64,000 bases of DNA from Clostridiales bacterium. Lineage in GTDB: Bacteria; Bacillota; Clostridia; Lachnospirales; Lachnospiraceae. A model generated the notes under the pieces. It was not told the origin of the DNA. It was given only the letters and a program-made list of their open reading frames with translations, and made no database searches. How positions within the stretch are numbered: position 1 is the first letter of the stretch; each line of letters starts with the position of its first letter. The translations under genes were made by a program, and so were the position numbers. Where the stretch lies: NCBI GenBank assembly GCA_018374355.1, contig JAHAFI010000002.1, positions 102,025 through 166,024 on the forward strand, read 5' to 3'. Shown here one piece after another: positions 32,073 through 40,432 of this stretch.

Positions 32073-33452
32073 ATGTCAGAACAGAAAATTCCCTACAAAA
32101 TCTATCTTGAAGAACAGGAAATGCCTAAGAAATGGTACAATCTTCGCGCCGATATGAAAAACAAACCGGCGCCGCTTCTGAACCCGGGAACATTCAAGCC
32201 TATGACAGCGGAAGAACTGTCCGGTGTGTTCTGTGACGAACTGATTCAGCAGGAGCTGGATAACGATACGGCATATTTTGAAATCCCGGAAGAAATTCAG
32301 AATTTTTATAAAATGTACCGTCCTTCACCTCTTGTACGGGCATACTGTCTTGAGGAAAAACTGGGAACACCGGCGAAAATCTATTACAAATTTGAAGGCA
32401 ATAATACCAGTGGAAGCCACAAACTGAATTCAGCGATTGCACAGGCCTACTACGCAAAGAAACAGGGACTCAAAGGAGTGACAACAGAAACGGGAGCAGG
32501 TCAGTGGGGAACAGCGCTTTCCATGGCATGCGCCTATCTGGATCTGGATTGTAAAGTATATATGGTAAAATGCTCCTATGAACAGAAGCCGTTCCGCAGA
32601 GAAGTCATGCGTACTTACGGGGCAAGCGTGACACCGTCCCCCTCCATGGAAACTGAGGTGGGAAGAAAGATCCTTGCGGAACATCCGGGAACCACCGGAA
32701 GTCTGGGATGCGCCATTTCAGAGGCGGTGGAAAAGGCTGTTACCAACGATGGTTACCGTTATGTGCTGGGAAGCGTGCTCAATCAGGTTCTGCTTCATCA
32801 GTCAGTGATCGGACTGGAAACGAAAGCCGCTCTGGACAAATACGGAATCAAACCGGATGTGATCATCGGCTGCGCCGGGGGCGGTTCCAACCTCGGCGGT
32901 CTGATTGCACCGTTTATGGGGGAAAAGCTGAGAGGAGAGAGTGACTGCAGATTTGTAGCGGTAGAGCCTGCATCCTGCCCCAGCCTGACCCGCGGTGTCT
33001 ACGCGTATGATTTCTGTGATACCGGAATGGTGTGTCCGCTGGCTAAGATGTATACGCTGGGCAGTGATTTTATCCCTTCCGCCAACCATGCAGGAGGACT
33101 GCGGTATCACGGTATGAGTTCTGTCTTGTCTCAGTTATATGATGATGGACTGATGGAAGCAGTATCTGTGAAGCAGACGGATGTATTTGAAGCGGCAGAA
33201 TATTTTGCGAAGGTAGAAGGAATTCTGCCTGCGCCGGAAAGCTCCCATGCAATTAAGGCAGCGATTGACGAAGCGAAGAAATGCATTGAAACGGGAGAGG
33301 AAAAAACCATTGTTTTCGGGCTTACGGGAACCGGATATTTTGATATGGTGGCATACCAGAAATTCCATGACGGAGAGATGAATGATTATATACCAACGGA
33401 TGAAGAACTGGCACAATATGTAAAAAAACTGCCGAAGGTGGAGAAACGATAG
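32073..33452 (+). CDS. trpB: Tryptophan synthase beta chain, TrpB2 type
   Basis: The 459-residue PLP enzyme joins indole and serine to make tryptophan. 'FEGNNTSGSHKLNSAIAQ' holds the PLP lysine, and 'GCAGGGSNLGG' binds the phosphate. N-terminal features ('KKWYNLRADMKNKPAPLLNP') mark the longer TrpB2 class, which commonly stands apart from trpA, as here. The ATG at 32073 follows AAAGGAGAC; upstream in-frame codons lie in the T-box leader. No other trp gene is nearby, so it may act in indole salvage. Confidence 0.95.
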   Translation: MSEQKIPYKIYLEEQEMPKKWYNLRADMKNKPAPLLNPGTFKPMTAEELSGVFCDELIQQELDNDTAYFEIPEEIQNFYKMYRPSPLVRAYCLEEKLGTPAKIYYKFEGNNTSGSHKLNSAIAQAYYAKKQGLKGVTTETGAGQWGTALSMACAYLDLDCKVYMVKCSYEQKPFRREVMRTYGASVTPSPSMETEVGRKILAEHPGTTGSLGCAISEAVEKAVTNDGYRYVLGSVLNQVLLHQSVIGLETKAALDKYGIKPDVIIGCAGGGSNLGGLIAPFMGEKLRGESDCRFVAVEPASCPSLTRGVYAYDFCDTGMVCPLAKMYTLGSDFIPSANHAGGLRYHGMSSVLSQLYDDGLMEAVSVKQTDVFEAAEYFAKVEGILPAPESSHAIKAAIDEAKKCIETGEEKTIVFGLTGTGYFDMVAYQKFHDGEMNDYIPTDEELAQYVKKLPKVEKR

Positions 33453-33462
33453 TATATTTGAG

Positions 33463-33610
33463 GTAACTGTTACTGTTCACTCCGTTCACAGTAACGCGCT
33501 TCGCGATGCACACAAAATGTGATTTTATCCCATTTTGGCGCTGTATGTCTCGGGATTTCCGCGCAATCTGCGCGAAAACACCTTGCGGAATATTGCCAGT
33601 GAACAGTAAC
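33463..33610 (+). repeat. Palindromic interspersed repeat, copy C (forward, divergent)
   Basis: Ends GTAACTGTTACTGTTCAC and GTGAACAGTAAC. The first arm carries an inserted hairpin GTTACTGTTCAC/GTTCACAGTAAC. The inner hairpins (AAAATG..CATTTT; GCGCA..TGCGC) use different bases from other copies but still pair. It lies directly after trpB. Confidence 0.8.
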
Positions 33611-33612
33611 AG

Positions 33613-33637
33613 GTAACTATTCAGCCTGAACAGTTAC
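33613..33637 (+). repeat. Minimal repeat made only of the two ends
   Basis: GTAACTATTCAG is joined to CCTGAACAGTTAC with no interior. The 25 bp fold into one hairpin. It looks like an internal deletion of the family, or a short founder form, directly behind copy C. Confidence 0.75.
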
Positions 33638-33659
33638 TATTTGAGATATCTCGACGGCT

Positions 33660-33711
33660 GCCTCCTCTTGTGATATACTGTAACAAGTATATCACAAGAG
33701 GAGGCCTTTTT
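33660..33711 (+). promoter_or_regulatory. Hairpin that buries the ribosome binding site of the GTPase-nuclease gene
   Basis: A perfect 19-bp stem (33660-33678 with 33687-33705) is followed by CTTTTT and, 2 nt later, the start codon. The ribosome binding site AAGAGGAGG (33696-33704) is wholly in the 3' arm. It resembles both a terminator and a translational lock. A weak promoter (TCGACG-17-TATACT, 33651-33679) would start RNA inside the hairpin and escape it. Function is inferred. Confidence 0.65.
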
Positions 33712-33713
33712 AT

Positions 33714-36533
33714 ATGGGCGGACAGCCAGTTGAAAAACAAAAGAAAAGAATATGCGTCGGCCTTCTGGCTCATGTGGACGCAGGTAAGACAACCCTCTCG
33801 GAGAGTATGCTTTACACCTGCGGAGCCATAAGAAAACCGGGTCGTGTAGACCACGGAGACGCCTTTTTAGATACCTATGAGATGGAACGAAGCAGAGGAA
33901 TCACCATTTTCTCCAAACAGGCCATTCTTCCCATGGGAGAACTTCAGATCACTTTGATGGACACGCCGGGGCATGTGGATTTCTCTGCGGAGATGGAGCG
34001 CACGTTACAGGTGCTTGACTACGGGATTCTGGTCATCAGCGGAGCGGACGGCGTTCAGGGGCATACCCAGACCCTGTGGAAATTATTGAAACGCTACGGG
34101 ATTCCCACCTTTCTTTTTATCAACAAAATGGATCAGCCCGGTACGGACAGGGAAGCCTTGATGCAGGAGCTGAAAAAACGACTGGATGAAGCCTGCTTAG
34201 ATTTTTCCGGTGACCGGGATGAGGAGTGGCAGGAGCAGCTTGCCATGTGTGAGGAGGAACTTCTGGAGGCGTATCTGGAAAATGGATCTGTAGACGAGAC
34301 TGCGATTCCCCGGCTGATCCGGCAGAGAAAGATTTTCCCCTGCTTTTTCGGATCGGCGCTGAAGATGACGGGGGTGGAGGAATTTCTCCACGGAATAGAA
34401 GAAAATATAGAATTTCCAAAATATCCGGAACAATTCGGAGCAAAGGTCTATAAAATAGCAAGAGACAGTCAGAATACCCGCCTGACCTATATGAAAATCA
34501 CAGGCGGAAGTCTGAAGGTAAAGAGCATACTTACCAATCGAAAAGACAACGAAAGGAAAGCGCCTGAAGACGCTTCAGAAGGAGGAGTAAAAACAACGGA
34601 AGTCTGGGAGGAAAAGGCTGACCAGATCCGTATCTACTCCGGTGAAAAATACGAAGCGGTCAATGAAGCAAAAGCGGGAACAATCTGCGCGGTAACAGGA
34701 CTTACCTCTACTTATCCGGGGCAGGGTCTGGGACTGGAAGCGGCTTCGGATCTTCCTGTCTTGGAACCGGTACTGACCTATCAGATCAAACTTCCCGAGG
34801 AGTGCGACATTCACCGGATGCTTTTGAATCTGCGCCAGCTGGAGGAAGAGGAACCGCTGCTTCACATTGTCTGGAACGAGGAGCTGGACGAGATTCACGC
34901 GCAGGTCATGGGGGAAGTGCAGATTGAGATTTTAAAGAGCATGATTAAGGATCGATTTGGTGTGTCGGTGGAATTTGGATCAGGCAATATTGTGTATAAA
35001 GAAACCATCAAAACTCCGGTGGAGGGAGTGGGACATTTTGAGCCTCTCCGTCACTATGCGGAAGTCCATCTGCTTTTGGAGCCGGGTGAGCGGGGAAGCG
35101 GTCTTCAGTTCGGAGCGGACTGCAGCGAGGATGTACTGGACCGGAACTGGCAGCGTCTGATCCTTACCCATCTGGAGGAAAAGGAACACAGGGGAGTATT
35201 GACCGGTTCTCCGATTACGGATATGCGGATCACGCTGGTGACCGGACGGGCTCATCTGAAACATACGGAGGGCGGAGATTTCCGTCAGGCCACTTATCGG
35301 GCGGTTCGTCAGGGAATTCGAAAGGCGGAAAGTATGCTGTTGGAACCTTACTATGAGTTTCGGCTGGAAGTGCCCTCTGAGATGATTGGACGCGGAATGT
35401 CAGATATTCAGAAAATGTGCGGAGAATTTGCGCCGCCGGAATTGGAAGGGGACATGTCCATACTTACAGGAAAAGCCCCTGTCGTGACCATGCGGGATTA
35501 TCAGACGGAAGTGATTTCCTACACCAGAGGAAGGGGAAGACTGTTCTGCACACTAAAAGGATATTTTCCGTGTCATAATGAGGCGGAAGTGATTCAGGCT
35601 GCGGCATATGACCCGGAAGCGGATATGGAGAATCCCACCGGTTCTGTTTTTTGTGCCCACGGAGCTGGATTTGTGGTGAACTGGGATCAGGTGGAAGAGT
35701 ATATGCATCTGGAAAGCGGATTGCAGCTGGAGCCGGTGGAAAAACAGCCGCAGGAAGCCCCCCGTGTGGTGACAAAACAAAGCTGGAAGGCGGAGACGGA
35801 AGCATATCTGCAGAATGAAAAGGAACTGGAAGAGATCTTTGCCAGAACCTATGGACCGATGAAATCCCGGGTGGGCGAGGAAGAACTGTCCCGCCGCTCG
35901 GTAAAAGGCTGGAAGAGAAGCCGCAAAGAAACAAATATGGGAGCCAGCGGTACGGACAGCGGTTTCCGGAGAAAATACTCCCAGAACAAATATAAAGAAA
36001 ATGCACCGGAAAAACAGTACCTTCTGGTGGATGGATACAATATCATTTTTGCATGGGAGGACTTAAAAGAGCTGGCGGAAGCAAATATCGATGCAGCCAG
36101 AGACAAACTGATGGACATTCTCTGCAACTATCAGGGATATAAAAAATGTACGCTGATTCTGGTATTTGATGCCTATAAAGTAAAGGGCAATCCCGGCAGC
36201 GTGGAGAAATACCACAATATCCATGTGGTATACACCAAAGAGGCAGAGACCGCAGACCAGTACATTGAGAAAACCGTTCATGAGATCGGAAAGCGGCATC
36301 AGGTGACGGTTGCCACTTCCGACCGTCTGGAACAGGTGATCATTCTGGGACAGGGAGGCAGCAGAATGTCCGCCCGGGAGCTTCAGGAGGAAATCCAAAC
36401 CATTTCCAGACAGATCCGCGAGGAAGCGGAGGCGAAGAAGGAAAACGGTAAAAATTATCTGTTTGATGCACTGGATGAGGAAACGGCAAAGCATATGGAG
36501 GATGTACGTCTGGGAAAAACACAGTTGGAGTAA
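33714..36533 (+). CDS. TetM/EF-G-like GTPase fused to a Rae1/YacP-like NYN nuclease
   Basis: The 939-residue protein has a translational GTPase N-terminus (G1 'AHVDAGKT', 'DTPGHVDF', 'INKMD') and the domain order of ribosomal protection proteins (TetM, TetO) to about residue 640. A charged linker (about 690-765) leads to a C-terminal NYN domain: 'YLLVDGYNIIFAW' near 768, 'LILVFDAYKVKGN' and 'VTVATSDRLEQVIILGQGG'. The last part matches YacP/Rae1, a nuclease that enters the ribosomal A site and cuts mRNA. Both halves thus act at the A site. The link to tetracycline resistance is uncertain. Confidence 0.88.
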   Translation: MGGQPVEKQKKRICVGLLAHVDAGKTTLSESMLYTCGAIRKPGRVDHGDAFLDTYEMERSRGITIFSKQAILPMGELQITLMDTPGHVDFSAEMERTLQVLDYGILVISGADGVQGHTQTLWKLLKRYGIPTFLFINKMDQPGTDREALMQELKKRLDEACLDFSGDRDEEWQEQLAMCEEELLEAYLENGSVDETAIPRLIRQRKIFPCFFGSALKMTGVEEFLHGIEENIEFPKYPEQFGAKVYKIARDSQNTRLTYMKITGGSLKVKSILTNRKDNERKAPEDASEGGVKTTEVWEEKADQIRIYSGEKYEAVNEAKAGTICAVTGLTSTYPGQGLGLEAASDLPVLEPVLTYQIKLPEECDIHRMLLNLRQLEEEEPLLHIVWNEELDEIHAQVMGEVQIEILKSMIKDRFGVSVEFGSGNIVYKETIKTPVEGVGHFEPLRHYAEVHLLLEPGERGSGLQFGADCSEDVLDRNWQRLILTHLEEKEHRGVLTGSPITDMRITLVTGRAHLKHTEGGDFRQATYRAVRQGIRKAESMLLEPYYEFRLEVPSEMIGRGMSDIQKMCGEFAPPELEGDMSILTGKAPVVTMRDYQTEVISYTRGRGRLFCTLKGYFPCHNEAEVIQAAAYDPEADMENPTGSVFCAHGAGFVVNWDQVEEYMHLESGLQLEPVEKQPQEAPRVVTKQSWKAETEAYLQNEKELEEIFARTYGPMKSRVGEEELSRRSVKGWKRSRKETNMGASGTDSGFRRKYSQNKYKENAPEKQYLLVDGYNIIFAWEDLKELAEANIDAARDKLMDILCNYQGYKKCTLILVFDAYKVKGNPGSVEKYHNIHVVYTKEAETADQYIEKTVHEIGKRHQVTVATSDRLEQVIILGQGGSRMSARELQEEIQTISRQIREEAEAKKENGKNYLFDALDEETAKHMEDVRLGKTQLE

Positions 36534-36558
36534 AAAGACACAGAAGTAATCTAAAAAG

Positions 36559-36702
36559 ATAACTGTTCAGAAGGTCACTATTCCGCGAGGTGTTGCCTTG
36601 CAAATGCAAGGCAATCCCGAGACATACAGGCGCCAAACTGCATTTCATGCAGTTTGTGTGCATGCATTTGTGACTATGAAGGGCAAAGTCCTGAATAGTC
36701 AC
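36559..36702 (-). repeat. Palindromic interspersed repeat, copy D (reverse)
   Basis: A complete 144-bp copy bounded by ATAACTGTTCAG and CTGAATAGTCAC. Hairpins TTGCCTTGC/GCAAGGCAA and AAACTGCAT/ATGCAGTTT are perfect. It follows the GTPase-nuclease gene by 25 bp. Confidence 0.87.
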
Positions 36703-36737
36703 ATAAAAAGATAAATTTATAGAAGGAACTATTATAG

Positions 36738-37736
36738 ATGAAATTTTATATGGCGCCATTGGAAGAAATCACAGGATACGTTTACCGGAATGCATACCGG
36801 GATTTTTTCTATCCCATGGATAAATATTTTTCTCCGTTTATTGCGGCAAAGCCTAATCAGGGGCGGCTGTTTAACTACAAAGAAAAAAATGATATTCTGC
36901 CGGAGCACAATCAAAACCTGTATCTGGTACCTCAGATTCTCACCAACAGCAGCAGAGATTTTATCAAAACTGCCCGGGGACTGAAGGAATACGGGTACGG
37001 GGAGATCAATCTGAATTTGGGCTGTCCCTCAAAGCCGGTGGTAAACAGGGGGAGAGGCTCGGGCTTTTTGAGCAGGAAAGAGGAACTGAACCGTTTTCTG
37101 GAAGAAATTTTCGAGAATCCGGTTACGAAAATTTCCATAAAAACCCGTCTGGGAACGTATGACCCGGAAGAAATCGGGCCGCTTTTGGAAATTTTCCGTC
37201 AGTATCCGCTGGAGGAACTGATCATACATCCCAGAATACAGAGCGATTTTTACCGGGGGAAACCAAGGATGGAAGGATTTACCGCAGCATATCAGAAAAA
37301 AATCTGTCCGCTCTGCTATAATGGAGATATTTTTTCGGCAGCGGATTATGAAAAACTGCAGAGGGAATTTCCTGAGATTGACCGGGTGATGCTGGGCAGG
37401 GGAGTGCTGGCAGACCCGGGACTGGTGGGAAGGATTCACGGAAGGCCGGGTCCTGACCGGGAGGTATGGAAAGCATTTCTCCGGCGGCTGTGTGAGGATT
37501 TTCGAAGGATTTCCGTGGATGAGCAGAAAGCGCTGTTTAAGATGAAAGAACTGTGGTGCTATTTCCGGTTTTCATTTCCGGAAAGTGATGTGTGGAACTG
37601 GGGAATCAAGCGTGCCCGGAGTCTGGAGGAATATGAGGATGTGGTGGAAAGGCTGTTTGAAACGTATCCCTGTGATCCGGCGGGGCAGTTTCCCGGTCAT
37701 GATACCCTGACAGAAGGAAAGTACAGCGGAAAGTAA
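36738..37736 (+). CDS. dus: tRNA-dihydrouridine synthase
   Basis: The 332-residue FMN protein reduces uridines in the tRNA D-loop. It begins 'MKFYMAPLEEITGYVYRNAY' and has the catalytic Cys in 'NLNLGCPSKPVVNRGRGSGF', 'ISIKTRLG', and the FMN phosphate loop 'VMLGRGVLADPGLVGRI'. Dus usually reads GCP-x5-GxGAxLL; here S-G-F-L replaces the end. It is a DusB/YhbU-like form. It opens a run of five plus-strand genes. Confidence 0.9.
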   Translation: MKFYMAPLEEITGYVYRNAYRDFFYPMDKYFSPFIAAKPNQGRLFNYKEKNDILPEHNQNLYLVPQILTNSSRDFIKTARGLKEYGYGEINLNLGCPSKPVVNRGRGSGFLSRKEELNRFLEEIFENPVTKISIKTRLGTYDPEEIGPLLEIFRQYPLEELIIHPRIQSDFYRGKPRMEGFTAAYQKKICPLCYNGDIFSAADYEKLQREFPEIDRVMLGRGVLADPGLVGRIHGRPGPDREVWKAFLRRLCEDFRRISVDEQKALFKMKELWCYFRFSFPESDVWNWGIKRARSLEEYEDVVERLFETYPCDPAGQFPGHDTLTEGKYSGK

Positions 37737-37780
37737 AAATGGCAATCCATTGACAGGAGTGGAATTTGGAGGATTTTCTG

Positions 37781-38230
37781 ATGGAAAATTGGGAAATGTT
37801 ATATGAAAAAGCGCTGCAGCTTGCCACAAAAGCTCATGAAGGACAGAAGGATAAGGGAGGCCATCCGTATATCGGGCATCCGCTGGCTGTAGCAGAGAAA
37901 GTTTTAAAACCGGAGGAAAAAGTTGCAGCCCTGCTTCACGATGTGGTGGAGGATACGGATATTACACTGGAGGATTTGGAAAAGGAGTTCCCACCCTGTA
38001 TCGTTACGGTGGTGGACCTTGTGACAAAAAAGAAGGGACCGGATTTTTCCAGAAAAAAATATTTGGAGGAAATCAGGAAAAATGAGGCTGCCCGTCAGGT
38101 AAAACTGGCGGATTTGGAACATAATATGGATTTGGGAAGAATTCCCCATCCAACGGAAAAGGATTTTCGCCGGATGGAGAGATACAAAAAGGACAGGGAA
38201 TATCTCTGCAAAAATCCTACAGAGGAATAA
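37781..38230 (+). CDS. HD-domain hydrolase, SpoT/MESH1-like
   Basis: The 149-residue protein has the HD metal site: 'YIGHPLAVAEKV' (His), 'VAALLHDVVEDT' (His-Asp), and 'QVKLADLEHNMD' (Asp). This small stand-alone form resembles the hydrolase half of RelA/SpoT enzymes and may remove pyrophosphate from (p)ppGpp or related nucleotides. The ATG at 37781 follows TTGGAGGA; an in-frame TTG at 37766 overlaps that site. The substrate is inferred from family likeness. Confidence 0.82.
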   Translation: MENWEMLYEKALQLATKAHEGQKDKGGHPYIGHPLAVAEKVLKPEEKVAALLHDVVEDTDITLEDLEKEFPPCIVTVVDLVTKKKGPDFSRKKYLEEIRKNEAARQVKLADLEHNMDLGRIPHPTEKDFRRMERYKKDREYLCKNPTEE

Positions 38231-38263
38231 GACAGGAATGACAGATAAAAAGAGGTGGAAGTT

Positions 38264-38767
38264 ATGCGGGAAAGGCTGACAAAGCAGGATGTGGAAAAAA
38301 TCGAGAAAGAGATCGAATACCGGAAACTGGTGGTACGAAAGGACGCCATTGAGGCGGTGAAGGAAGCCAGAGCGCAGGGCGATCTCAGCGAGAATTTTGA
38401 GTATTATGCGGCAAAAAAAGAAAAGAACCAGAACGAAAGCAGAATCCGTTATCTGGAAAGAATGCTGAAAACAGCGATTGTGATTTCTGAGGAATCCAAG
38501 GAAGATGAGGTGGGGCTGAACAATACCGTCACCCTCTATATCGAGGATGACGATGAGGAGGAAACTTACCGTCTGGTGACGTCCATCAGAGGAAATTCCC
38601 TTGCGGGACTGATCAGTACGGAATCCCCTATAGGGAAAGCGATTCTGGGACACAAAGAAGGGGATCGGGTATATATTCCGGTGAGTGATGATTTCGGATA
38701 TTATGTGGTGATTCGGAAAATCGAGAAGACCATGAGCGAGGACGGGGATAAGATCCGCAGTTTTTAA
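38264..38767 (+). CDS. GreA/GreB-type transcription elongation factor
   Basis: The 167-residue protein has the GreA coiled coil with tip acidic motif 'ARAQGDLSENFEYYAAKK' and a C-terminal FKBP-like domain ('SPIGKAILGHKEGDRVYIPV'). GreA enters the RNA polymerase secondary channel and triggers RNA cleavage in backtracked complexes. The acidic tip residues D and E are present. An insert (about residues 95-105, 'IEDDDEEETYR') is more acidic than usual. ATG 38264 follows AAGAGGTGG. A second greA copy may exist elsewhere. Confidence 0.88.
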   Translation: MRERLTKQDVEKIEKEIEYRKLVVRKDAIEAVKEARAQGDLSENFEYYAAKKEKNQNESRIRYLERMLKTAIVISEESKEDEVGLNNTVTLYIEDDDEEETYRLVTSIRGNSLAGLISTESPIGKAILGHKEGDRVYIPVSDDFGYYVVIRKIEKTMSEDGDKIRSF

Positions 38768-38807
38768 AAGCAGTTGAGACAGGAAAGATGATAAAAAGGA
38801 GAAAGAC

Positions 38808-39635
38808 ATGGATTTTATTGAGATTTTAAAGGCGATTATTTTGGGAATCATACAGGGAATTACTGAATGGCTTCCTATCAGCAGCACCGGGCATCTGATT
38901 TTATTTGACAATATCTGGCCGATGAATTCCACTCCGGAATTTTTCGAGGTTTTCAAGGTGGTGATCCAATTTGGATCTATTCTTGCGGTGCTGGTTCTGT
39001 TTTTCCATAAACTGAATCCCTTTTCCCCGCAAAAAAATGTGCAGGAGAAAAAGGACACCTTCGATCTGTGGAAGAAAGTGGTTGTAGGCTGTATTCCCAT
39101 TGTGATTGTGGGACTTCCTCTGGATATGGTTCTGGAAGAATACCTGTCCAGCGTTTATATTATTGCGGCAACACTGATTATCTACGGTATTGCATTTATT
39201 GTCATTGAAAACAGGAAAAAAACGCCGCTGATGAGCAGCATCGAGGAGCTGACTTACAAAACAGCTTTTTTTATCGGATGCTTTCAGGTACTTGCGGCGA
39301 TTCCCGGAACCTCCAGAAGCGGAGCTACCATTCTGGGCGCGGTACTTTTAGGCTGCTCCCGCTATGTAGCCAGTGAATTTTCTTTCTTTCTGGCAGTTCC
39401 GGTTATGGCGGGGGCCAGCGGATTGAAACTTCTGAAATATTTTCTGAAAGTGGGAATGTTTTCCGGAAGCGAATGGATTCTTCTGATTCTGGGAACCGTG
39501 GTTTCCTTTATCGTTTCCGTATTGGCCATCCGTATGCTTTTAAGCTATATCCGCAAACACGATTTCAAGGTTTTCGGTGTGTACCGGATTGTGCTGGGTA
39601 TTGTAGTTGCACTTTATTTTGGTATGATTGCATAA
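38808..39635 (+). CDS. uppP: Undecaprenyl-diphosphate phosphatase
   Basis: The 275-residue membrane protein has both UppP/BacA motifs: 'GITEWLPISSTGHL' near residue 20 and 'PGTSRSGATI' near residue 168, with about eight membrane spans. It regenerates undecaprenyl phosphate for wall synthesis and gives bacitracin tolerance. It follows the GreA-type gene by 40 bp with a good ribosome binding site. Confidence 0.95.
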   Translation: MDFIEILKAIILGIIQGITEWLPISSTGHLILFDNIWPMNSTPEFFEVFKVVIQFGSILAVLVLFFHKLNPFSPQKNVQEKKDTFDLWKKVVVGCIPIVIVGLPLDMVLEEYLSSVYIIAATLIIYGIAFIVIENRKKTPLMSSIEELTYKTAFFIGCFQVLAAIPGTSRSGATILGAVLLGCSRYVASEFSFFLAVPVMAGASGLKLLKYFLKVGMFSGSEWILLILGTVVSFIVSVLAIRMLLSYIRKHDFKVFGVYRIVLGIVVALYFGMIA

Positions 39636-39653
39636 AGAAAAGGAGTGAAAGAA

Positions 39654-40184
39654 ATGAAGTTATTACAGGCGGTTTCCGCAGGGGAACTGGAAAAGATCGA
39701 AAGGCTTTATCTGACAGCATTTCCGAAAGCAGAGAGAAAACCTTTTGCTTTGATCTGTGAAAAACAGAAAGAGGGGGCAGCGGATATTCTAACTGTGGAA
39801 GAGGACGGGGAATTTGCCGGGCTGGCCATTACGATTTACAACGAAGATCTGGTACTGCTGGATTATTTTGCCATTGATGAAACGAAGCGAAGCGGCGGCC
39901 GTGGTTCTGCGGCTCTTCAGCTTCTGATGAAATATTATGAGGGCAAGCGGCTTTTGATTGAGATTGAAAGCACGGAGGTACCCTGCGATAATCCGGAGGA
40001 GCGGGTGCGCCGGGAACGGTTCTACCACAGAAACGGGATGAAGGATCTGGAAATCACAGTAAATCTGTTCGGCATTGTCATGAAGCTTTTAAGCTGCGGC
40101 GGCCCGGTCTCCTACAGGGAGTACATTGAGGTCTATGAGCAGGCATACGGAACGGAGATTACCGGCAATATAGATTTGATGTAA
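39654..40184 (+). CDS. GNAT-family acetyltransferase
   Basis: The 176-residue protein has the GNAT acetyl-CoA pattern ('LLDYFAIDETKRSGGRGSAA') and 'FYHRNGMKDLE'. The substrate is unknown. ATG 39654 follows AAAGGAG. The stop codon TAA (40182-40184) lies inside the end of repeat copy E: the repeat supplies the stop, so the original C-terminus may have been changed by its insertion. Confidence 0.88.
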   Translation: MKLLQAVSAGELEKIERLYLTAFPKAERKPFALICEKQKEGAADILTVEEDGEFAGLAITIYNEDLVLLDYFAIDETKRSGGRGSAALQLLMKYYEGKRLLIEIESTEVPCDNPEERVRRERFYHRNGMKDLEITVNLFGIVMKLLSCGGPVSYREYIEVYEQAYGTEITGNIDLM

Positions 40185-40324
40185 CAGTTCAGCTTTCTAC
40201 TGTCCCGCGAGGTGTTGACTTGCAAATGCAAGTCAATCCCGAGACATACAGGTGCCAACTCGCATATTATGCGAGTTGTGTGCATGCATTCGTGACTATG
40301 AAGGACAGGGTCCTGAATAGTTAC
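40181..40324 (-). repeat. Palindromic interspersed repeat, copy E (reverse)
   Basis: A complete 144-bp copy bounded by GTAACAGTTCAG and CTGAATAGTTAC. Hairpins TTGACTTGC/GCAAGTCAA and CAACTCGCAT/ATGCGAGTTG are perfect. Its first bases provide the stop codon of the acetyltransferase gene. Confidence 0.88.
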
Positions 40325-40353
40325 GATTTGATTGAGGAAAAGAAAATGCCGGG

Positions 40354-40382
40354 TGGAAATATGAGGGATTTTCCAGTATAAT
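40354..40382 (+). promoter_or_regulatory. Probable promoter of the hexapeptide acetyltransferase gene
   Basis: TGGAAA (40354-40359), 17 bp, TATAAT (40377-40382). The -10 box is perfect; the -35 is weak. Confidence 0.5.
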
Positions 40383-40432
40383 ACAGGTAACTGTTTTAAA
40401 CAGAAAGCAAAAACAATCAGGAGGATTTTACA

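Noticed and set aside
37904..39100. 398-residue open frame on the minus strand
   Set aside because: It lies antisense across the HD hydrolase, GreA-type and uppP genes, all well conserved; it is a shadow frame rich in Phe, His and Leu.
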